The notes under the pieces are model-generated. The model searched no databases. It was not told the origin of the DNA and saw only the letters and a program-made list of their open reading frames with translations. This document shows, piece after piece, positions 26,501 through 37,100 of a stretch of 64,000 nucleotides of DNA. The stretch comes from Siniperca chuatsi (Eukaryota; Chordata; Actinopteri; Centrarchiformes; Sinipercidae), in the NCBI RefSeq assembly GCF_020085105.1, contig NC_058042.1:16848001-16912000 (forward strand), in the 5' to 3' direction. Both the position numbers and the translations under genes were made by a program. How positions within the stretch are numbered: the first letter of the stretch is position 1; each line of letters opens with the position of its first letter.

Positions 26501-29500
26501 TCAGACACTTCAGCAGGACCCTTAGGATCATTCCAGTCTTTAAGATGACTTCTCCAGGCCACCTTGTGTGCGTAAGGATTGTTAGTAAAATACATGAAAC
26601 ATGAGGAAAGAGAGTTTACGCGTGCCTGAAGCAGTGCATCAATCAGGAAAATGCCAAGAGGAATGTTTGCGAACACCTTCAATCACCCTAAACCATTGTT
26701 AAATCTGTTACATATTTAAAGGTGTTATTCATGCATTGGCCTCACCCAAAAATGCATGAAGTCAGTTCGTTGAGGTTAGAGCATCTGTCTGAGAATGTGT
26801 GGCTCAAACATGACATCATCCTCTTGAATGATAGATGAAAGAACTGAAGCATGTGTGCTGGCAAACTGCATCTTCTTTCCTTCTAAAAACATGTTAAGAG
26901 GCACTACAGAGAATTGCGTAGAGTGGAGATGTGTGTGTCTTTATTCTTGCGACAATAAATCCAGAGCCAGACCGCTTCTGAAGGCTGCCCCTGCTGTACT
27001 CAACAAGGTGGGCAGTCTCCTGTCTCGATAGCCTCACCAAATCCGTGCTGAAAATATCTTTTCTTTGACCTTCCCAGGATAGACTTGAATTTCTTGGCCT
27101 TCCATTCATCTGACAGCACTAAGAGCTACCACTCTGCCCAACCTCTAAATCCCACCAGTATGCAGACAGGGGTTTGCCACATATTTGAACAGGAGGACTC
27201 ACTTCCTGCCTTCCTGTGTGCATCCACCAACAGGATGACACAAAGTGAGGATAGTGTGAGGAGGTGCCACCCATTCATATCAGTTACGTGAGACAATCAG
27301 ACAGGGTCCTGTTTACAGAGCGCCCAGTGCCAAGCTGACTAAAATCCCAAATCATACCCTAAATGGTGCTCTGCTCCTGCACCAAAAACAAGATGATTGG
27401 GGCTTTAGTCATTCCATATTCCCCTCTCAGAGTGTGTGGTTGAACTCTAGGGTGGTTTCACAGGGGATGTGGGTGATGAGGAACACAATGTGACATCACG
27501 TGTTGCCTGATGTTATCAGGATGAGGTAATCTCAGGTGTGAAGCCCATACAGGCGGTGAAAGCACGGCCTGGACAAGCCTGCCGGCCATGTTTTTTTTTT
27601 CTCTTTCAACAAAAGGGTGAGTAAGTGTATTTATGCAGCCAGAGACTGAGATGGAAGGATGTTGAAAATGAAAAAAATATTTATGTGCATAGTACTACTA
27701 ACTCAGTTTATTCAGATGTAAGTCCACAATGTGCATCTTCTTTATCTAAACTTATGAAACTGTTTTCGTCTGTCTATCAGCCATTAGCAGTAACAGCCTG
27801 TTTGTTTTAGCCAGTTTCCATTTGCTCATATATTTTTCCAGATAAGAGGCTTTTCCTGATGGCTTGCTCCACATCTGTTGAGTCAGGACACACATGCTTC
27901 CTTTCAGCTTCCCACCTGTGACCTCGCTCTCATCCCAGCTCCACCTCACCTTGGTCACATTTGCCCCCCGCCTTATAAATGAACCCTATCTGTCGGTCAT
28001 AACTGTTGTTTACTTTTTCATCTCGGTGGACAGTGTGGCGAATACAAAGAGCTCTTTACTATCACAGCATCTTGAATTAAATGTTAGGAAACTAGAGCTG
28101 CAACTAACAATTATTTTGTCGATTACTCAATCATCTGATCTATAAAGCATCAGAATACAGTAAAAAATGTCAATCACAGTCCCCCAGAGCACAATGTGAC
28201 GCTTGTTTTGTTAAACCAACCGTCAAAAACTGTTACCAAAAATATTTTGTTTACTATCATATTTGACAAACAAAAGCAGCAAATATTCACATTTGAGAAG
28301 CATTTTTTCTTGAAACATGATTTAAATGATTAATCACTGCATGCCATATATTTTCTGCCAACTGATTCATTGACAAATCATTACAGCTCTATAGGGCACA
28401 CAAACAATATCATCCCAAACCTAAAACTGTCAAACTGCAAATGCTGCAACAAGCTGCTTTTTGCAACATCAGTCTGGTCTAACCAGAGTGTGACAATATC
28501 TTACTTAAGGCTGTCATCTGTGTACTGAACCTGCATACTGAACCTGGGACTTCACATGGATCCCATGGAGGTAAAGATGTCTTCACTTGAAATTAAGTCT
28601 AAATTGGTTGAATCAAGATGTGTTATAATCTCAGGATTAAAAGCGCACCTGGTCACAGAGCTCTGATGAAGTGTGCTGAGTATGATTCATAACATCATAT
28701 AATGGATTATAAAAAAAAAGTTCAATTTGCAATTTGTTTGTGCCCAGTAAAACTTTATGGAGGAAGAAACACACTGTGGTTACGTCTTAGTGTCGCTGTG
28801 GCCAGCTGTGTCAGGCCATAAAACACGGATGACATCATATCCTTTAAAGATTGCTACTACAGCGGGAATATGAAGACAAGGTGCTGAGTGATTTCACATC
28901 TGTCACTGTTTAAAGAGCTGAGTCGGAATAAAAACACGAGTCACCACCTTGTGATTGTCCCAGGGAGAGGAGAAATTATTAATCAAGTAAAAGCAGATTG
29001 TCTATCCTGTGAGTGATTAAAACAGGCTTCATACTGCACTTGTGTTGTATATGTTTGGAAATTAATAAGCAACTTAGTAAATCTCAGGCTTTTTGAAGAA
29101 AACGACAATCTCGTAAATTCTCAATAAGTTAGTGTTTTAATAATGAACGCAATCCACTGTTTGTACATCTGGTTAACTACTTTGGCACCACTTATCTTAC
29201 AATACAACCCTGTGAATTGTGAGAATTACAAAATCTGACCTAAAACTTTTGGCTCAGAAGTTTAGGAGAGTCACACTTTCTTCAAACGTTGACCCTCTTT
29301 CTCCTTACCTATTTTGGTGTTTGGCTTAAAATCTGACAGAACCTGTAAAACTGAGCTCACACTGAAGTATTTAAAAAACACACGTTAATAACAACCTGCA
29401 CCTGGCTCCAACCTTTTAGGAAGAGCCTATAAAGAGCAGAGCACACCGTCAGTATAACTGGGGCCAAATAATCATAGTTGCTGAGTCATGCTGTCTGTTT

Positions 29501-31016
29501 CTCTGCGCAATAAAAACACTCTTTCTAGCTGGGGGCAGCTGATGCCTAAAAGGTAATCACACTCCTCCAGATTTTCCTACTTTCCCTCATCACCTTTACT
29601 GCCAAGTGCACCCTCACCACACACCGTAACATGATTTTTTTGTCCCCATTTCAGCTATCTCTTCATAATTCAACTCAGGAATAGCTCTTCAATAGCTCTC
29701 TTCTTACATGTGTTTAAGGAATTTCTTCTTTGTAATTTGTTCTCTGAACATGATTGGCTGACATGATTGATTATGTGCACATCTGTTGCTTGTTGTCTTT
29801 AATGTATAGTGTGTGTGTTTCTTGGCTGTGATTTTACTGCATTTTACTGTTTGTATGTCTAGGTACATATATATATGGTGGGTGCACTGAGGGTTCCAAC
29901 CATGACATTGCCTTAGCTATGGTACTCTGGAGTGTACTTTAATAGTCCTGAGGAGGAACAAAGTGCAGATTGTTAAAAAAAATAAATAAAAAGGAATCAC
30001 ATGAGGTTAAGTCACAAAGACACTTCCTAAATCATATAAATTCAACTTTAATGAGGAAAGAGGAAAGCCCTGTGATATTTTTAGATGTATTAATGCAATT
30101 CATATCCATAATTTCTTTAGATGGAGAAACAAATTGCAAATTTGACCTTCATGTTTCAGCTCACCAACTACAATTTACATACGCTTCACATTAGTGTTGA
30201 CACAATAAAAAAAACTCAACTTGCAACTACTTAAAACAATCAAAGTGAACGTTTGTCTTCTTTATCTGTTTTGTCAAGTTGCCTATTGTCAAGGTGCAGC
30301 TGGCTACATATTGAACTATTTGGAAAACTCTTCTACTGTAGTTGGTATTTTGCTGGTTTTTTTTTTGTTTAAAAAGGTTTGCTGTTAAATATGTCATCAC
30401 ACAACAATAATATAACTTTGACAAAACAATGCACATGGACTAAATGTGTATTGAGATGAATTACCCATCTCCATACCATGCTGAAAATGATTGACTTTCA
30501 TAATAAACAGGAAAAAACAATGGCAACTTGTAATGCGAAATCAATCTAAAAATGTATGGAAAATAGTTGGCAGTGATGAAAAAATAAGCATTTTTCTAGT
30601 TAATGAGCAAAACATGTAAAACCACTTCTATGGTGCTTCAATTTAAATATATCTTTCTCTCTGTCCTTTGTAAATTCATAATCTGCATTGCCTATGATTA
30701 GTAAACCTTTTTGTGGCATAAAGTACAGCTGTACAAAACATTTTAATAAACGTACCTTGGTGCCCACACATGCCTGGCCTTTCTTGTACTCCTTATGGGA
30801 CACTCTCTTGTCTAGCTTAGTCCATAGTGCTTTGGCCTTCCAGGTGGTGACCATCGCCTTCAGACTGCTGTAGAAGGTGCTGTGGTCTGCAGGGTCGAGC
30901 TCCAACTGTCTGCAGAGGACGTTGAAGGCCTGAAGGGTTCCCTTACAGGTCGAGGCCTGGACAAAGTTCTCAAACAGCTTCCCCACATTATCCCTCTCCT
31001 CCTCTGTCTCTCCCAT
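7847..31016 (-). CDS. mical2: mical2: F-actin monooxygenase MICAL2, complete spliced CDS (20 coding exons)
   Basis: Flavoprotein monooxygenase that oxidises methionines of F-actin using NADPH and O2, depolymerising filaments; in the family MICAL2 is largely nuclear and promotes SRF/MRTF transcription. Joined exons, 5' to 3' on the minus strand: 31016-30756, 26274-26067, 25264-25148, 24002-23901, 22010-21855, 21533-21433, 20839-20582, 19925-19810, 19652-19526, 19397-19307, 18531-18384, 16785-16586, 15860-15757, 15503-15432, 15341-15207, 13339-13073, 11305-11198, 8741-8561, 8423-8347, 8251-7847. They total 3234 nt (1077 aa) with all GT-AG junctions in phase. Seen: FAD GxGxxG at residues 92-97, DG motif near 220, GD motif near 396, CH domain about 513-620, basic KRRRK at about 674-678, LIM from Cys872, hydrophobic stretch about 1027-1050. 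Human short MICAL2 is about 1120 aa, so this is a full-length short form. Whether it is the a or b fish paralogue is not decided. A longer isoform joining MICALCL-like exons outside the window is possible. Confidence 0.95.
8347..8423 (-). CDS. mical2: mical2 exon 20: end of LIM domain, residues 918-943
   Basis: 77-nt exon encoding [20 protein letters not shown], which supplies the last LIM ligands (Cys and His of YCKLHF). Acceptor TTACAG|GGAAA, donor TCA|GTGAGT. Short, but both phases match. Confidence 0.9.
8479..8510. repeat. Poly(T) tract in the mical2 LIM intron
   Basis: About 30 consecutive T on the plus strand (A-run in the mical2 sense), between exons 19 and 20. Confidence 0.9.
8561..8741 (-). 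CDS. mical2: mical2 exon 19: LIM domain, first part, residues 858-918
   Basis: Zn ligands are visible: CHSC at 872-875, His893, Cys896, then CSTC at 899-902. The acceptor is CCCAG|GGC; the donor leaves one base of the Gly in EQGKLYC. Confidence 0.94.
9256..9576 (-). CDS. Orphan open frame in mical2 intron 18, possible relic
   Basis: About 105 codons, protein-like ([53 protein letters not shown]), preceded by a pyrimidine tract and TTAG. It cannot join mical2: the phase needed would begin with TGA. No donor or family is recognised; a relic of a captured or transposon gene is possible. Confidence 0.25.
   Translation of the reverse strand: MNVSEQLQKILRVVGFKVKTVDTLYRTVNQNIRKMISEQKDFREVTLTPRSKEMENIRQRGCVFLIVRSTSHIVTPPACHTHCFDRACRHLQELLNEHRVQMSCKK
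10470..10870. repeat. Dispersed repeat, two-module copy
   Basis: Module A (about 10470-10600: GGCCACTTGAGGGCAGTGGA, CACATCCAGCAG, GTTTCTGGCCTCCTGA) matches 61795-61965; module B (about 10690-10800: CTAACTGTGTCTGTCTGC, TTTGGTGCTGAG, ATGAGAGTGAACC) matches 1150-1268. So this copy joins both halves. Confidence 0.7.
11198..11305 (-). CDS. mical2: mical2 exon 18: linker, residues 822-857
   Basis: Encodes [20 protein letters not shown] then VHISGLF, matching human [27 protein letters not shown]. Acceptor CTGCAG|AAA follows a pyrimidine tract; donor AAG|GTGACT. Confidence 0.9.
11870..12420. mobile_element. Fish MITE in mical2 intron
   Basis: Left end AAGGAATAGTTCACTTATTCGC and right end GCGAATAAGCG...GTTGAACTATTTCTTTA are inverted repeats of each other with a small indel. 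The interior 'CTTAGCATAAAGACTG...CAGGGGGAAACAGC' is a motif I recognise from abundant teleost MITEs. Confidence 0.75.
13073..13339 (-). CDS. mical2: mical2 exon 17: proline/glutamine-rich linker, residues 733-821
   Basis: Starts [15 protein letters not shown] after acceptor TTTCAG|TTTG and ends [14 protein letters not shown] before GAG|GTGATC. The middle is low complexity (repeated PQ). The last 15 residues match the human helix before ILQKRAQ. Confidence 0.9.
13340..15206. other. mical2 intron 16, nothing recognised
   Basis: 1.9 kb of A/T-rich intron; a short GT-rich patch near 14550-14570 only. Confidence 0.6.
15207..15341 (-). CDS. mical2: mical2 exon 16: linker, residues 688-732
   Basis: Contains [15 protein letters not shown], matching human VKSMANQLLAKFEES. 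Acceptor TTGTTAG|GCC, donor CAG|GTAAAA, phase 0. Confidence 0.9.
15432..15503 (-). CDS. mical2: mical2 exon 15: linker with KRRRK, residues 664-687
   Basis: Short exon encoding [20 protein letters not shown] then YLEE. KRRR is the second basic cluster shared with human MICAL2 (NKRRRKGF). Acceptor TTTCAG|GATG, donor GAG|GTTTGT; 72 nt, phase 0 on both sides. Confidence 0.85.
15757..15860 (-). CDS. mical2: mical2 exon 14: basic linker, residues 629-663
   Basis: Encodes an acidic run (DENDEDY) then [15 protein letters not shown], matching human NYLNLTFPRKRTPR. The basic block fits the bipartite nuclear signal region of MICAL2. Confidence 0.92.
16441..16580. repeat. Pentanucleotide minisatellite beside the mical2 exon 13 donor
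   Basis: About 28 degenerate units of AGTMG/AGTAR (agtcg aatcg agtca aacag agtag...), phase kept for 140 bp, ending 5 bases short of the exon at 16586. Confidence 0.85.
16586..16785 (-). CDS. mical2: mical2 exon 13: second half of CH domain, residues 562-628
   Basis: Starts [20 protein letters not shown] and ends [18 protein letters not shown]. Donor CAG|GTAGAT sits against a pentanucleotide minisatellite. Confidence 0.95.
16786..18383. other. mical2 intron 12, nothing recognised
   Basis: 1.6 kb between the two CH-domain exons; frames here are short shadows. Confidence 0.6.
18384..18531 (-). CDS. mical2: mical2 exon 12: first half of CH domain, residues 513-561
   Basis: Encodes [20 protein letters not shown] and [20 protein letters not shown], the N-terminal calponin-homology helices. 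Donor GAT|GTACGT leaves two bases. Confidence 0.95.
19307..19397 (-). CDS. mical2: mical2 exon 11: link from monooxygenase to CH domain, residues 483-512
   Basis: Reads [20 protein letters not shown] then [10 protein letters not shown]. Too short to show as a long ORF; placed by acceptor TTTCAG|GTGCG, donor GAG|GTGTGT and phase agreement with both neighbours. Confidence 0.88.
19526..19652 (-). CDS. mical2: mical2 exon 10: end of monooxygenase domain, residues 440-482
   Basis: Encodes [20 protein letters not shown] and [18 protein letters not shown]. Donor CAG|GTGAGA, phase 0. Confidence 0.94.
19810..19925 (-). CDS. mical2: mical2 exon 9: monooxygenase domain, residues 402-439
   Basis: Starts [20 protein letters not shown]. 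Trp404 aligns with the tryptophan that packs by the flavin in MICAL1. Donor GAG|GTACTC. Confidence 0.95.
20125..20565 (+). pseudogene. Decayed LINE (L2/Rex-like) reverse-transcriptase fragment in mical2 intron 8
   Basis: Plus-strand reading with frame changes gives [26 protein letters not shown], then [21 protein letters not shown], then [19 protein letters not shown]. These match the RT text of fish L2-type LINEs (SLS..VVP.C(F/W)K.TTIIPVPKK; DES.YREEVERL..W; the C-terminal (S/A)RLxNSFFPQAVRLLN). Internal deletions and stops mark it as dead. It ends within about 20 bases of the exon 8 donor. Confidence 0.65.
20582..20839 (-). CDS. mical2: mical2 exon 8: GD motif, residues 316-401
   Basis: Starts [16 protein letters not shown] and ends [14 protein letters not shown], the GD motif that contacts the FAD ribose. 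Donor GAG|GTAAGG at 20581-20580. A decayed LINE fragment lies directly beyond this donor in the intron. Confidence 0.95.
21433..21533 (-). CDS. mical2: mical2 exon 7: monooxygenase domain, residues 282-315
   Basis: Encodes [20 protein letters not shown] then [13 protein letters not shown]. Donor AAT|GTAAGC, phase 0. Confidence 0.95.
21855..22010 (-). CDS. mical2: mical2 exon 6: monooxygenase domain, residues 230-281
   Basis: Encodes [20 protein letters not shown] and [18 protein letters not shown], almost invariant across MICALs. Donor CAG|GTGGGA. Confidence 0.95.
22011..23900. other. mical2 intron 5, nothing recognised apart from a T-rich tract
   Basis: 1.9 kb. No exon or identifiable transposon. 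Confidence 0.6.
23708..23753. repeat. T-rich tract in mical2 intron
   Basis: Interrupted run of T (with GTTGTTG) about 150 bp from exon 5, on the non-sense strand. Confidence 0.85.
23901..24002 (-). CDS. mical2: mical2 exon 5: DG motif, residues 196-229
   Basis: The frame with [17 protein letters not shown] continues exon 4 through a split Gly codon. [11 protein letters not shown] is the second FAD/NADPH-contacting motif of the aromatic hydroxylase fold. Confidence 0.94.
25148..25264 (-). CDS. mical2: mical2 exon 4: monooxygenase domain, residues 158-195
   Basis: Encodes [20 protein letters not shown] and [16 protein letters not shown], near identical to human MICAL2. Acceptor CTAATAG|GC, donor AAG|GTATCT, phase 1. 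Confidence 0.94.
26067..26274 (-). CDS. mical2: mical2 exon 3: Rossmann FAD-binding motif, residues 88-157
   Basis: Starts [18 protein letters not shown], the dinucleotide-binding GxGxxG, followed by the conserved [15 protein letters not shown]. Donor is A|GTGAGT; the split Ser codon joins to exon 4. Confidence 0.95.
26275..30755. other. mical2 intron 2 (4.5 kb)
   Basis: Only the hAT MITE at 28.1 kb is recognised. Short frames have no family resemblance. Confidence 0.7.
28093..28391. mobile_element. hAT MITE in mical2 intron 2
   Basis: Starts TAGAGCTGCAACTAAC and ends TTACAGCTCTA, the terminal pattern of a very common fish hAT MITE. Flanks taggaaac / tagggcac match at 6 of 8. Interior text (ATTATTTTGTCGATTACTC, AAGCAGCAAATATTCACATT) fits that family from memory. 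Confidence 0.85.
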
Positions 31017-31124
31017 CTTTCCCACAGCAGCAGATGGTTTGGTGTGCCGAGGCTCCTGCTTACTTCAGCACTCTCTGCCAGATGTGGCTACACCCTCAGC
31101 TTGGGCCGCACCGTCATGCCCAGT
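30756..31124 (-). CDS. mical2: mical2 exon 2: 5' UTR end, start codon, residues 1-87
   Basis: The acceptor is at 31125-31126 after a CT-rich tract; UTR is 31124-31017. The start ATG at 31016-31014 has A at -3 and G at +4 and begins MGETEEE, matching the MGENEDE start of human MICAL2. The exon carries the family signature [15 protein letters not shown]. The donor at 30755-30754 reads AAG|GTACGT, phase 0. The upstream GTG in frame is not needed. Confidence 0.93.
31077..31112 (-). promoter_or_regulatory. Short upstream ORF in the mical2 5' UTR
   Basis: Within the exon 2 leader an ATG in GGGCATGACGG opens a nine-codon frame (about MTVRPKLRV) that stops at TAG before the main ATG. If translated it could dampen initiation. 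Coordinates are within a few bases; function is inference. Confidence 0.4.
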
Positions 31125-34100
31125 CTGAGGAGGCAATACATATAACAGTCTGATGTCATCTCATGGCAAAGAGTCTCTCACAGTCCTCATTAAGAGTTGA
31201 CATCTAAGTCAACACATGCATTTTGAAACACAGTTAGCTTATATCCACACTGACAAGAAAACATTCCAAGTACAGACAAGACTGTGAGATAAATACTAGA
31301 GAGAAAATCAAGCAAGAAAGTAAACAAATGTGCCAGTCTGTCGTTGTCGGACAGCTGTTATTTAATACTTGTGCTTTATAGAGGCTTAACCATGTGAGCC
31401 TATAAAAGGAGTTGCTTGTGGTTCTAGATAGTACTTACTGGTTCAACATAGAATCAAACTTTTCAACGGCTTCAAGGTTCAGTGATAGCTTTACACAGAA
31501 CAAAACCTTTGACCGTCTTGAATTGTAAGCAATATATTTTTTCCTCCATATAGAAGTATAAACCTTCTTAATGGCAATGAAGGCTAATGTAATGGCTCCA
31601 GGGAATCAACAATATATATGCTACATACATACAGACACTACTCAAGTCTTCACTAACATGTTGCAATTCTATAGAAATAACACTTCTACTGTATATACTC
31701 TGTTCAACATGGGTAAAAAGTGGTTTCCCTAGTATTGCAATTTAAAGAACCACCGTTTGTTTCTGTTAAGCATCTTTCATTCCTGGAGCGCAGCAGTGAC
31801 CATGGATGAGTGGACCAGAAAAGTATTTGTCTTGTGGTATTTTTCATTCCAGCTGAAAACCAGACAATGTTTTCAGCAGCAAGGAGAGAGAGATCTTTGA
31901 AACTACTTGAAATGCAAGCCCACACTAACACAGATTGATTGGTTTTGATTGGGTATGCATGCTTAACAGTCCACCTTCTCCTGAGGTATGTGTATTCAGT
32001 GTGCTTACACATGCCTGCGTGTGAAAGACACGCTTGTGTCAGAATTAAATACAATGTAGTTTTCTCTTTCCTCCAATCAACCATCAAGCATTTTGAAAAT
32101 CATGCCAGGATATCTGTGCCAGAACTTAACATCAAAGCAAAATGTGGAACCTTTCTGCATTAAGCATGAGTGTGCTCACTTGGGTGGAGACCACAGCTTC
32201 TGTGAGTTTTGGTACAAGTCTGCCTTTGATATTTTAATGACCTATGGAGCGGGATGGGTAGGGTTAGAGGAGAGGTCAGGCCAGCTGTGTAGGACTCTAA
32301 ACAGACACCCACAGTAATCCACTATTACTGTTACACCGCGCCCCAGAGTCTCAGGTGGCAACGTGAATGTGCCATGAAACTTTAGCCAGGGACAATACAC
32401 TAATGCATGCAAAGGTTAGTCACTATATTCAATGATCACTCAGTCTTTGGTCACAACCTTGTTTCTGATTGTGATTTAAATGTGGTGAGAGTCTGAATGT
32501 AGCTCCCAAAACAACATTTTTCCCTAGGCTAAAATTAGCATATTAATTTGCACAAAGATCCTGTTTTGGCTGTGTGTTTGCATCCTGTTTTGATGCTGCT
32601 ATTGTTGTTTTACATTTCAGAGAAAGATTCAGGCAGGGAAAGGAACACCAATCAGCCCACAGAAATACTGTGCACCTAGCTGACCCTCAGTCTGCTGTAT
32701 ACACCTTTGTAGCTTCAAAAAGCCCCAGTCCTGTTGGTAGATACTGTGGACCTATGAGTCCAACACTCAGCTAGCCCTCTCACTGGCTCGACCCGACAGG
32801 TAGTCAGAGGACCACCTCCATACTTTTTTGGGGAATTTACTCTCTGATTGTCAATGAGTGACGAGCGATGGCTGAGACAGGCATGATATATGATGCAGGT
32901 GCTTTAATCTTTCATGCATGGCAGCAGACTGTGATGGGAAAATTGCTGTGTATTCTACCATGTGGTACATGGAGTGTATCTTTTATAAAGCCTCTGTGGA
33001 GTGATTTCTTTTGACAGTTGGGAGTTTAAAAGAAGTTTGTTTGAAGTAGTGAGATGTAAATTTATGCCAAAAAAGGATAAAATGGATAACTATTGTACAA
33101 AATCAATCTTAGATTTTCATAACTGCTGTTTGCGGCTGTTTTTTCACAAGAACAGCTAATAATAATTTTATGTTGATATCATTTTATTCCAGACTTTGGC
33201 CAGTGTTCAATAATGTCTCGTGCCTTTGGTGGAAAGTGCACATAAAGACATGTTGACTGCAAAGCGGTAAAAAAAGGCACAATTATTGGAACCATCTGTT
33301 GTACGAGTCTGCGAGGACTAATGAAAAAGGTACCACTTACTGTCTTCATAGCCAAGTCAATGCACAGCACTCAAACTACATTGTCTCAGACAGAGTCCCA
33401 TGACTTCACCATCTCAGTCTGACAGAATGGAAAGTCACTTGTGGGCAGACAGAACAAACCCACAGAAAGGCTTTAAAAATACAACTAATGATGGACGAAG
33501 CGGAAAGAATACACATGCGCACACACACATCACAACCACACCGTATAATGCTTAAGAGGATCAGAGAGTTTAGTAGCAGGTTTTAAGTCTCCTGTCTGTT
33601 TAGAAAATGATCTGATTGAGTGAAACCGACTGCAGCTAATTGATAAAGTGACGGGCAATAATTCATTACTTTGTAAACAATGAGGAATTTATACAGTGAT
33701 ATCTGCGGTTTGTTAGTTTTATTTTTATTCACTTCTATCTCCTGATACTTTATGTATCATTTTACCATTATATATGTCATTACTTTACTGTGCTGTGACA
33801 CATTTCCCAAAGAGAAAAGTGTCTGTACTTTGTACTCTGTACAGGATGGATCTGCTATCGAGTGTATATAAATAAAAGCACTGCTGTGTGTCTGAGAGAC
33901 ATAGCAAGCTATCAGTTTCCAGTATGATAGAGGGGGAATGTTAGGAATGTGAAAAATTTACCTGTTACACCTGGATGGCAAAAAACATTTGTTTAAAAAT
34001 CAGAACATGCACTTTTATACACACACATATCCTCGCCCATTCCTGTAAAACACACACACACACACATATTCTTATACACTAATGTAACTCATCATTAGTA

Positions 34101-37100
34101 TTCTACAACATGGATGGCGAGACAAGGAACAACCGAGTGAATTTCAAGTCTCATAGGACAATGCTGGCATTATTCTAGATTTTTCATATTGTCAACAAAT
34201 CTCATGAAAAGAACAAAACCAACAATGTGTTCCTTTCCAACTTTCCAACCCTGTCTGTGACACTAAGCCCCTAAGCCACGTCCTTTCTACTGAGGACTGA
34301 AATCTTTAAAAATGGGTCAGACATATATAGTTTCATTTTTTCTTTTTTTTTTTTTAAAAAGCACAGCTGGGCACTGTAGTTTTTAGCAAAAGTTACTCAA
34401 ACAGAAGTAAATAGTACATTTGTTAGGGACTATTTTTAGCAGCAGATTAATACACATTTGGTGCCCTAGTGAGTATTTACAACACAGGACGGTGTCCATG
34501 ATTACTGTAATGAACGAACAAGTCACCAGCTACAACGGTGTGGCTCATTTATGAACGTTTTTGAACACAATGGAGCTAATTAGCTATATCAGGCTTTGGC
34601 TACACAGGCAATACTTGTAAGATCAGTTCATTGTTGGTTTTGGTCTTTTCATTGGATTTGTTGACAATAAATAACTATAGAATATTGCCATTATTATATA
34701 AATAATTAATTGAATACACTTACATGTACAGTATATGACAACCCAAAAGTGACCATGTGTTTGCCAGTGCTACATGCAATAGCCAGCCCCATTTAAAACA
34801 TACAGTATAACTCTGACACTGAGAAAACTGTAAAGACACTGAACCAAGTGTGAAAACAGTGACGCAGTGTCTTCATTTGTTTCTGCAGAGCACATAGCTT
34901 CAGGCTATCAGAATACAATAGGAAGCTGACAACACAAGGAAAACATTGGGAGCGCTGGGAAATGCACATACTGTAGTGTCGCCAGCCAGCAACAGTAATT
35001 ACAGATTGGACTGAAGAAAACCAGGAAGGAACCCTCTGTAGGCCTGATAAGCAGGCAGTGTGCCTCAGAAAACACTGCACTCATGTGGACCTCAGCCTGC
35101 CGGTTCTGCCCTTCACAAGGCCCCAGAGCTCCACAGTATTATCTCAGCTCTCTGAAATCTGGCTGCGTGTTCGGCCAGCAGTGCCAAAACACAAGAAGAT
35201 CTGACAAGAGCAAGGTAGAAACACTCGCAGAACGCAGTAAATGTCAGTCAGCTTCAGAGGAGAAAACAGTTCATTTACACAAACAGGAGCAGGCTTGTGA
35301 AGCTTCAGGGCTGCTCTCTGCAGGCCCCTCTGGCCCACGAGGTGTGTTCACCACATGGCTCCTTTGGAGAATGATTTATCTGGACACACTGAGCACAGAG
35401 TTACGCCTGCCCAGCTACTGACACAAACAATTCACTTGAACAATTACTCTGACTCTAACTATGCATTCTCATTTGTTACAATAAATTAGCCTACTGAATT
35501 TGTTATGATTACAATGAGTGTCCAAAGAAAACAGATTCATCTGAACATACACATACACAAATTAGTGAACGTGGATCCTCTTAAGCATCACAAATGTAGT
35601 AAATATAAACCACAAGGCGAAGACAAGCTGCAAACAGACTGTCACTGAGGGTCAAAGATCAGTGGGCGTCTTCCATTCAGCCATATCACAGGGGCAGCTC
35701 AGTGAAGGTTGAGATGGCAGTATTACTGCCTGGCAGGAATAGCAGATTCTGTAAGCCAACAATCAGTAAAGCCAGACTCAGAATAGTCAAGTGTCATGTT
35801 GCAGAAGTAAAGATATCAACAGGGCTAGAACATGTAAACAAGAGACCCTTTAAACAAGACTACCTCAGATGAACACATAAATATACCAAATCCACCTCAA
35901 TAACAGTCAAGTGTTCTGGGTTCACCTGTGTTAAATTGTACCAGGGCCTGGTAGCAACACAGAAAAAGGCTTCTCACAAAACTAAACATTAAAAACGACT
36001 GTTAGGACACTATAGACTTGCTGCGACACCAGAGTGTTTTGGTGGTTAAACTGAATCATGGTGATGCACTGAGAAAGAGATATGATGCCTTATTTTACAT
36101 TTCAATGTAGCTGCAGCAACGTGCGTGAGCTCCCTCAGCCCCTCCCATCCAAACTCTTCCTGTGGCGTGTGTCTGGTTTCCTGTCCAGATGAAAGCACGC
36201 AGGAGAGATGCCTCTGTAAATTTCCACCTCTGTGAGTTTAAAGCATGACTAAGATATGTTTAAAAACCCTTTTCAGTGCGCTCCTGTCCCTGCCAGATGG
36301 AAAGTGTTAATGATATCCTGGGGGGGAATTTACCACAGCAAAGTCCCCTTGTACCTCCATCTTTAGGTGTGCTATTGGTTTTAGATGTGTTATGTCCCAA
36401 CATATCAGCTGTCAAGAAAGCAGATATGTTGTTTTTTGATACACTAGCAGGCTACAGGGAACAACATGCTCCACCTATCTCTGAAAAGTTCCTCTCTCTT
36501 TTGTGTGACGCCTGGACGCATGTGTCCATTTTTATGCTGTGGAACAAGGAAGGAAACATATTGCAGAGAGGAAGGAGAAAGTTTACAACACCTCCCTGGC
36601 AATAATGAGTACAAGCTTCCACTCAGTCAGTTTATCGGGCTGCATGAAACAAATTGACATTGTTTTCATCCACAGCATGACGTCCTCACATGTCTTTATT
36701 ACTCTGATTAATTAACGGATTGATTGAACTGACATTCATTCATTCATTGATATATGTATCTCTTTAACCACAGTATTTGTTGTTTCTAAAACAAAAATTT
36801 TATATATTTAAATAATGTCTCGCATTTGTTAGTATCAATTATATCTTTGCCTGTATGCAAGAAGCTGTAACAACTGTCATCTTATAGGTGAGCAGTCTTG
36901 CATACGTCACACTCAATTGTGTGTCAATCTGAGCTTCAAAAGGCTGCTGTAACAGCGTCGACAGGTAGTGCCAAATGCAGCTCAGACTTGCAGGAATGAG
37001 AGTCTGAAACACTTTGGTGTGTTATGTACAGTCAAGATATATAGAAGGCGAGGCAGTGAACATCATTTTTATATTTTTTTCGTAAGCATCATCATGGTGT

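Noticed and set aside
31704..32087. 127-codon minus-strand frame in mical2 intron 1
   Set aside because: Sequence looks random; nothing like a MICAL exon, and exon 2 already carries the start codon.
36276..36605. 109-codon frame in mical2 intron 1
   Set aside because: No recognisable protein, starts with a non-ATG codon, no flanking splice signals.
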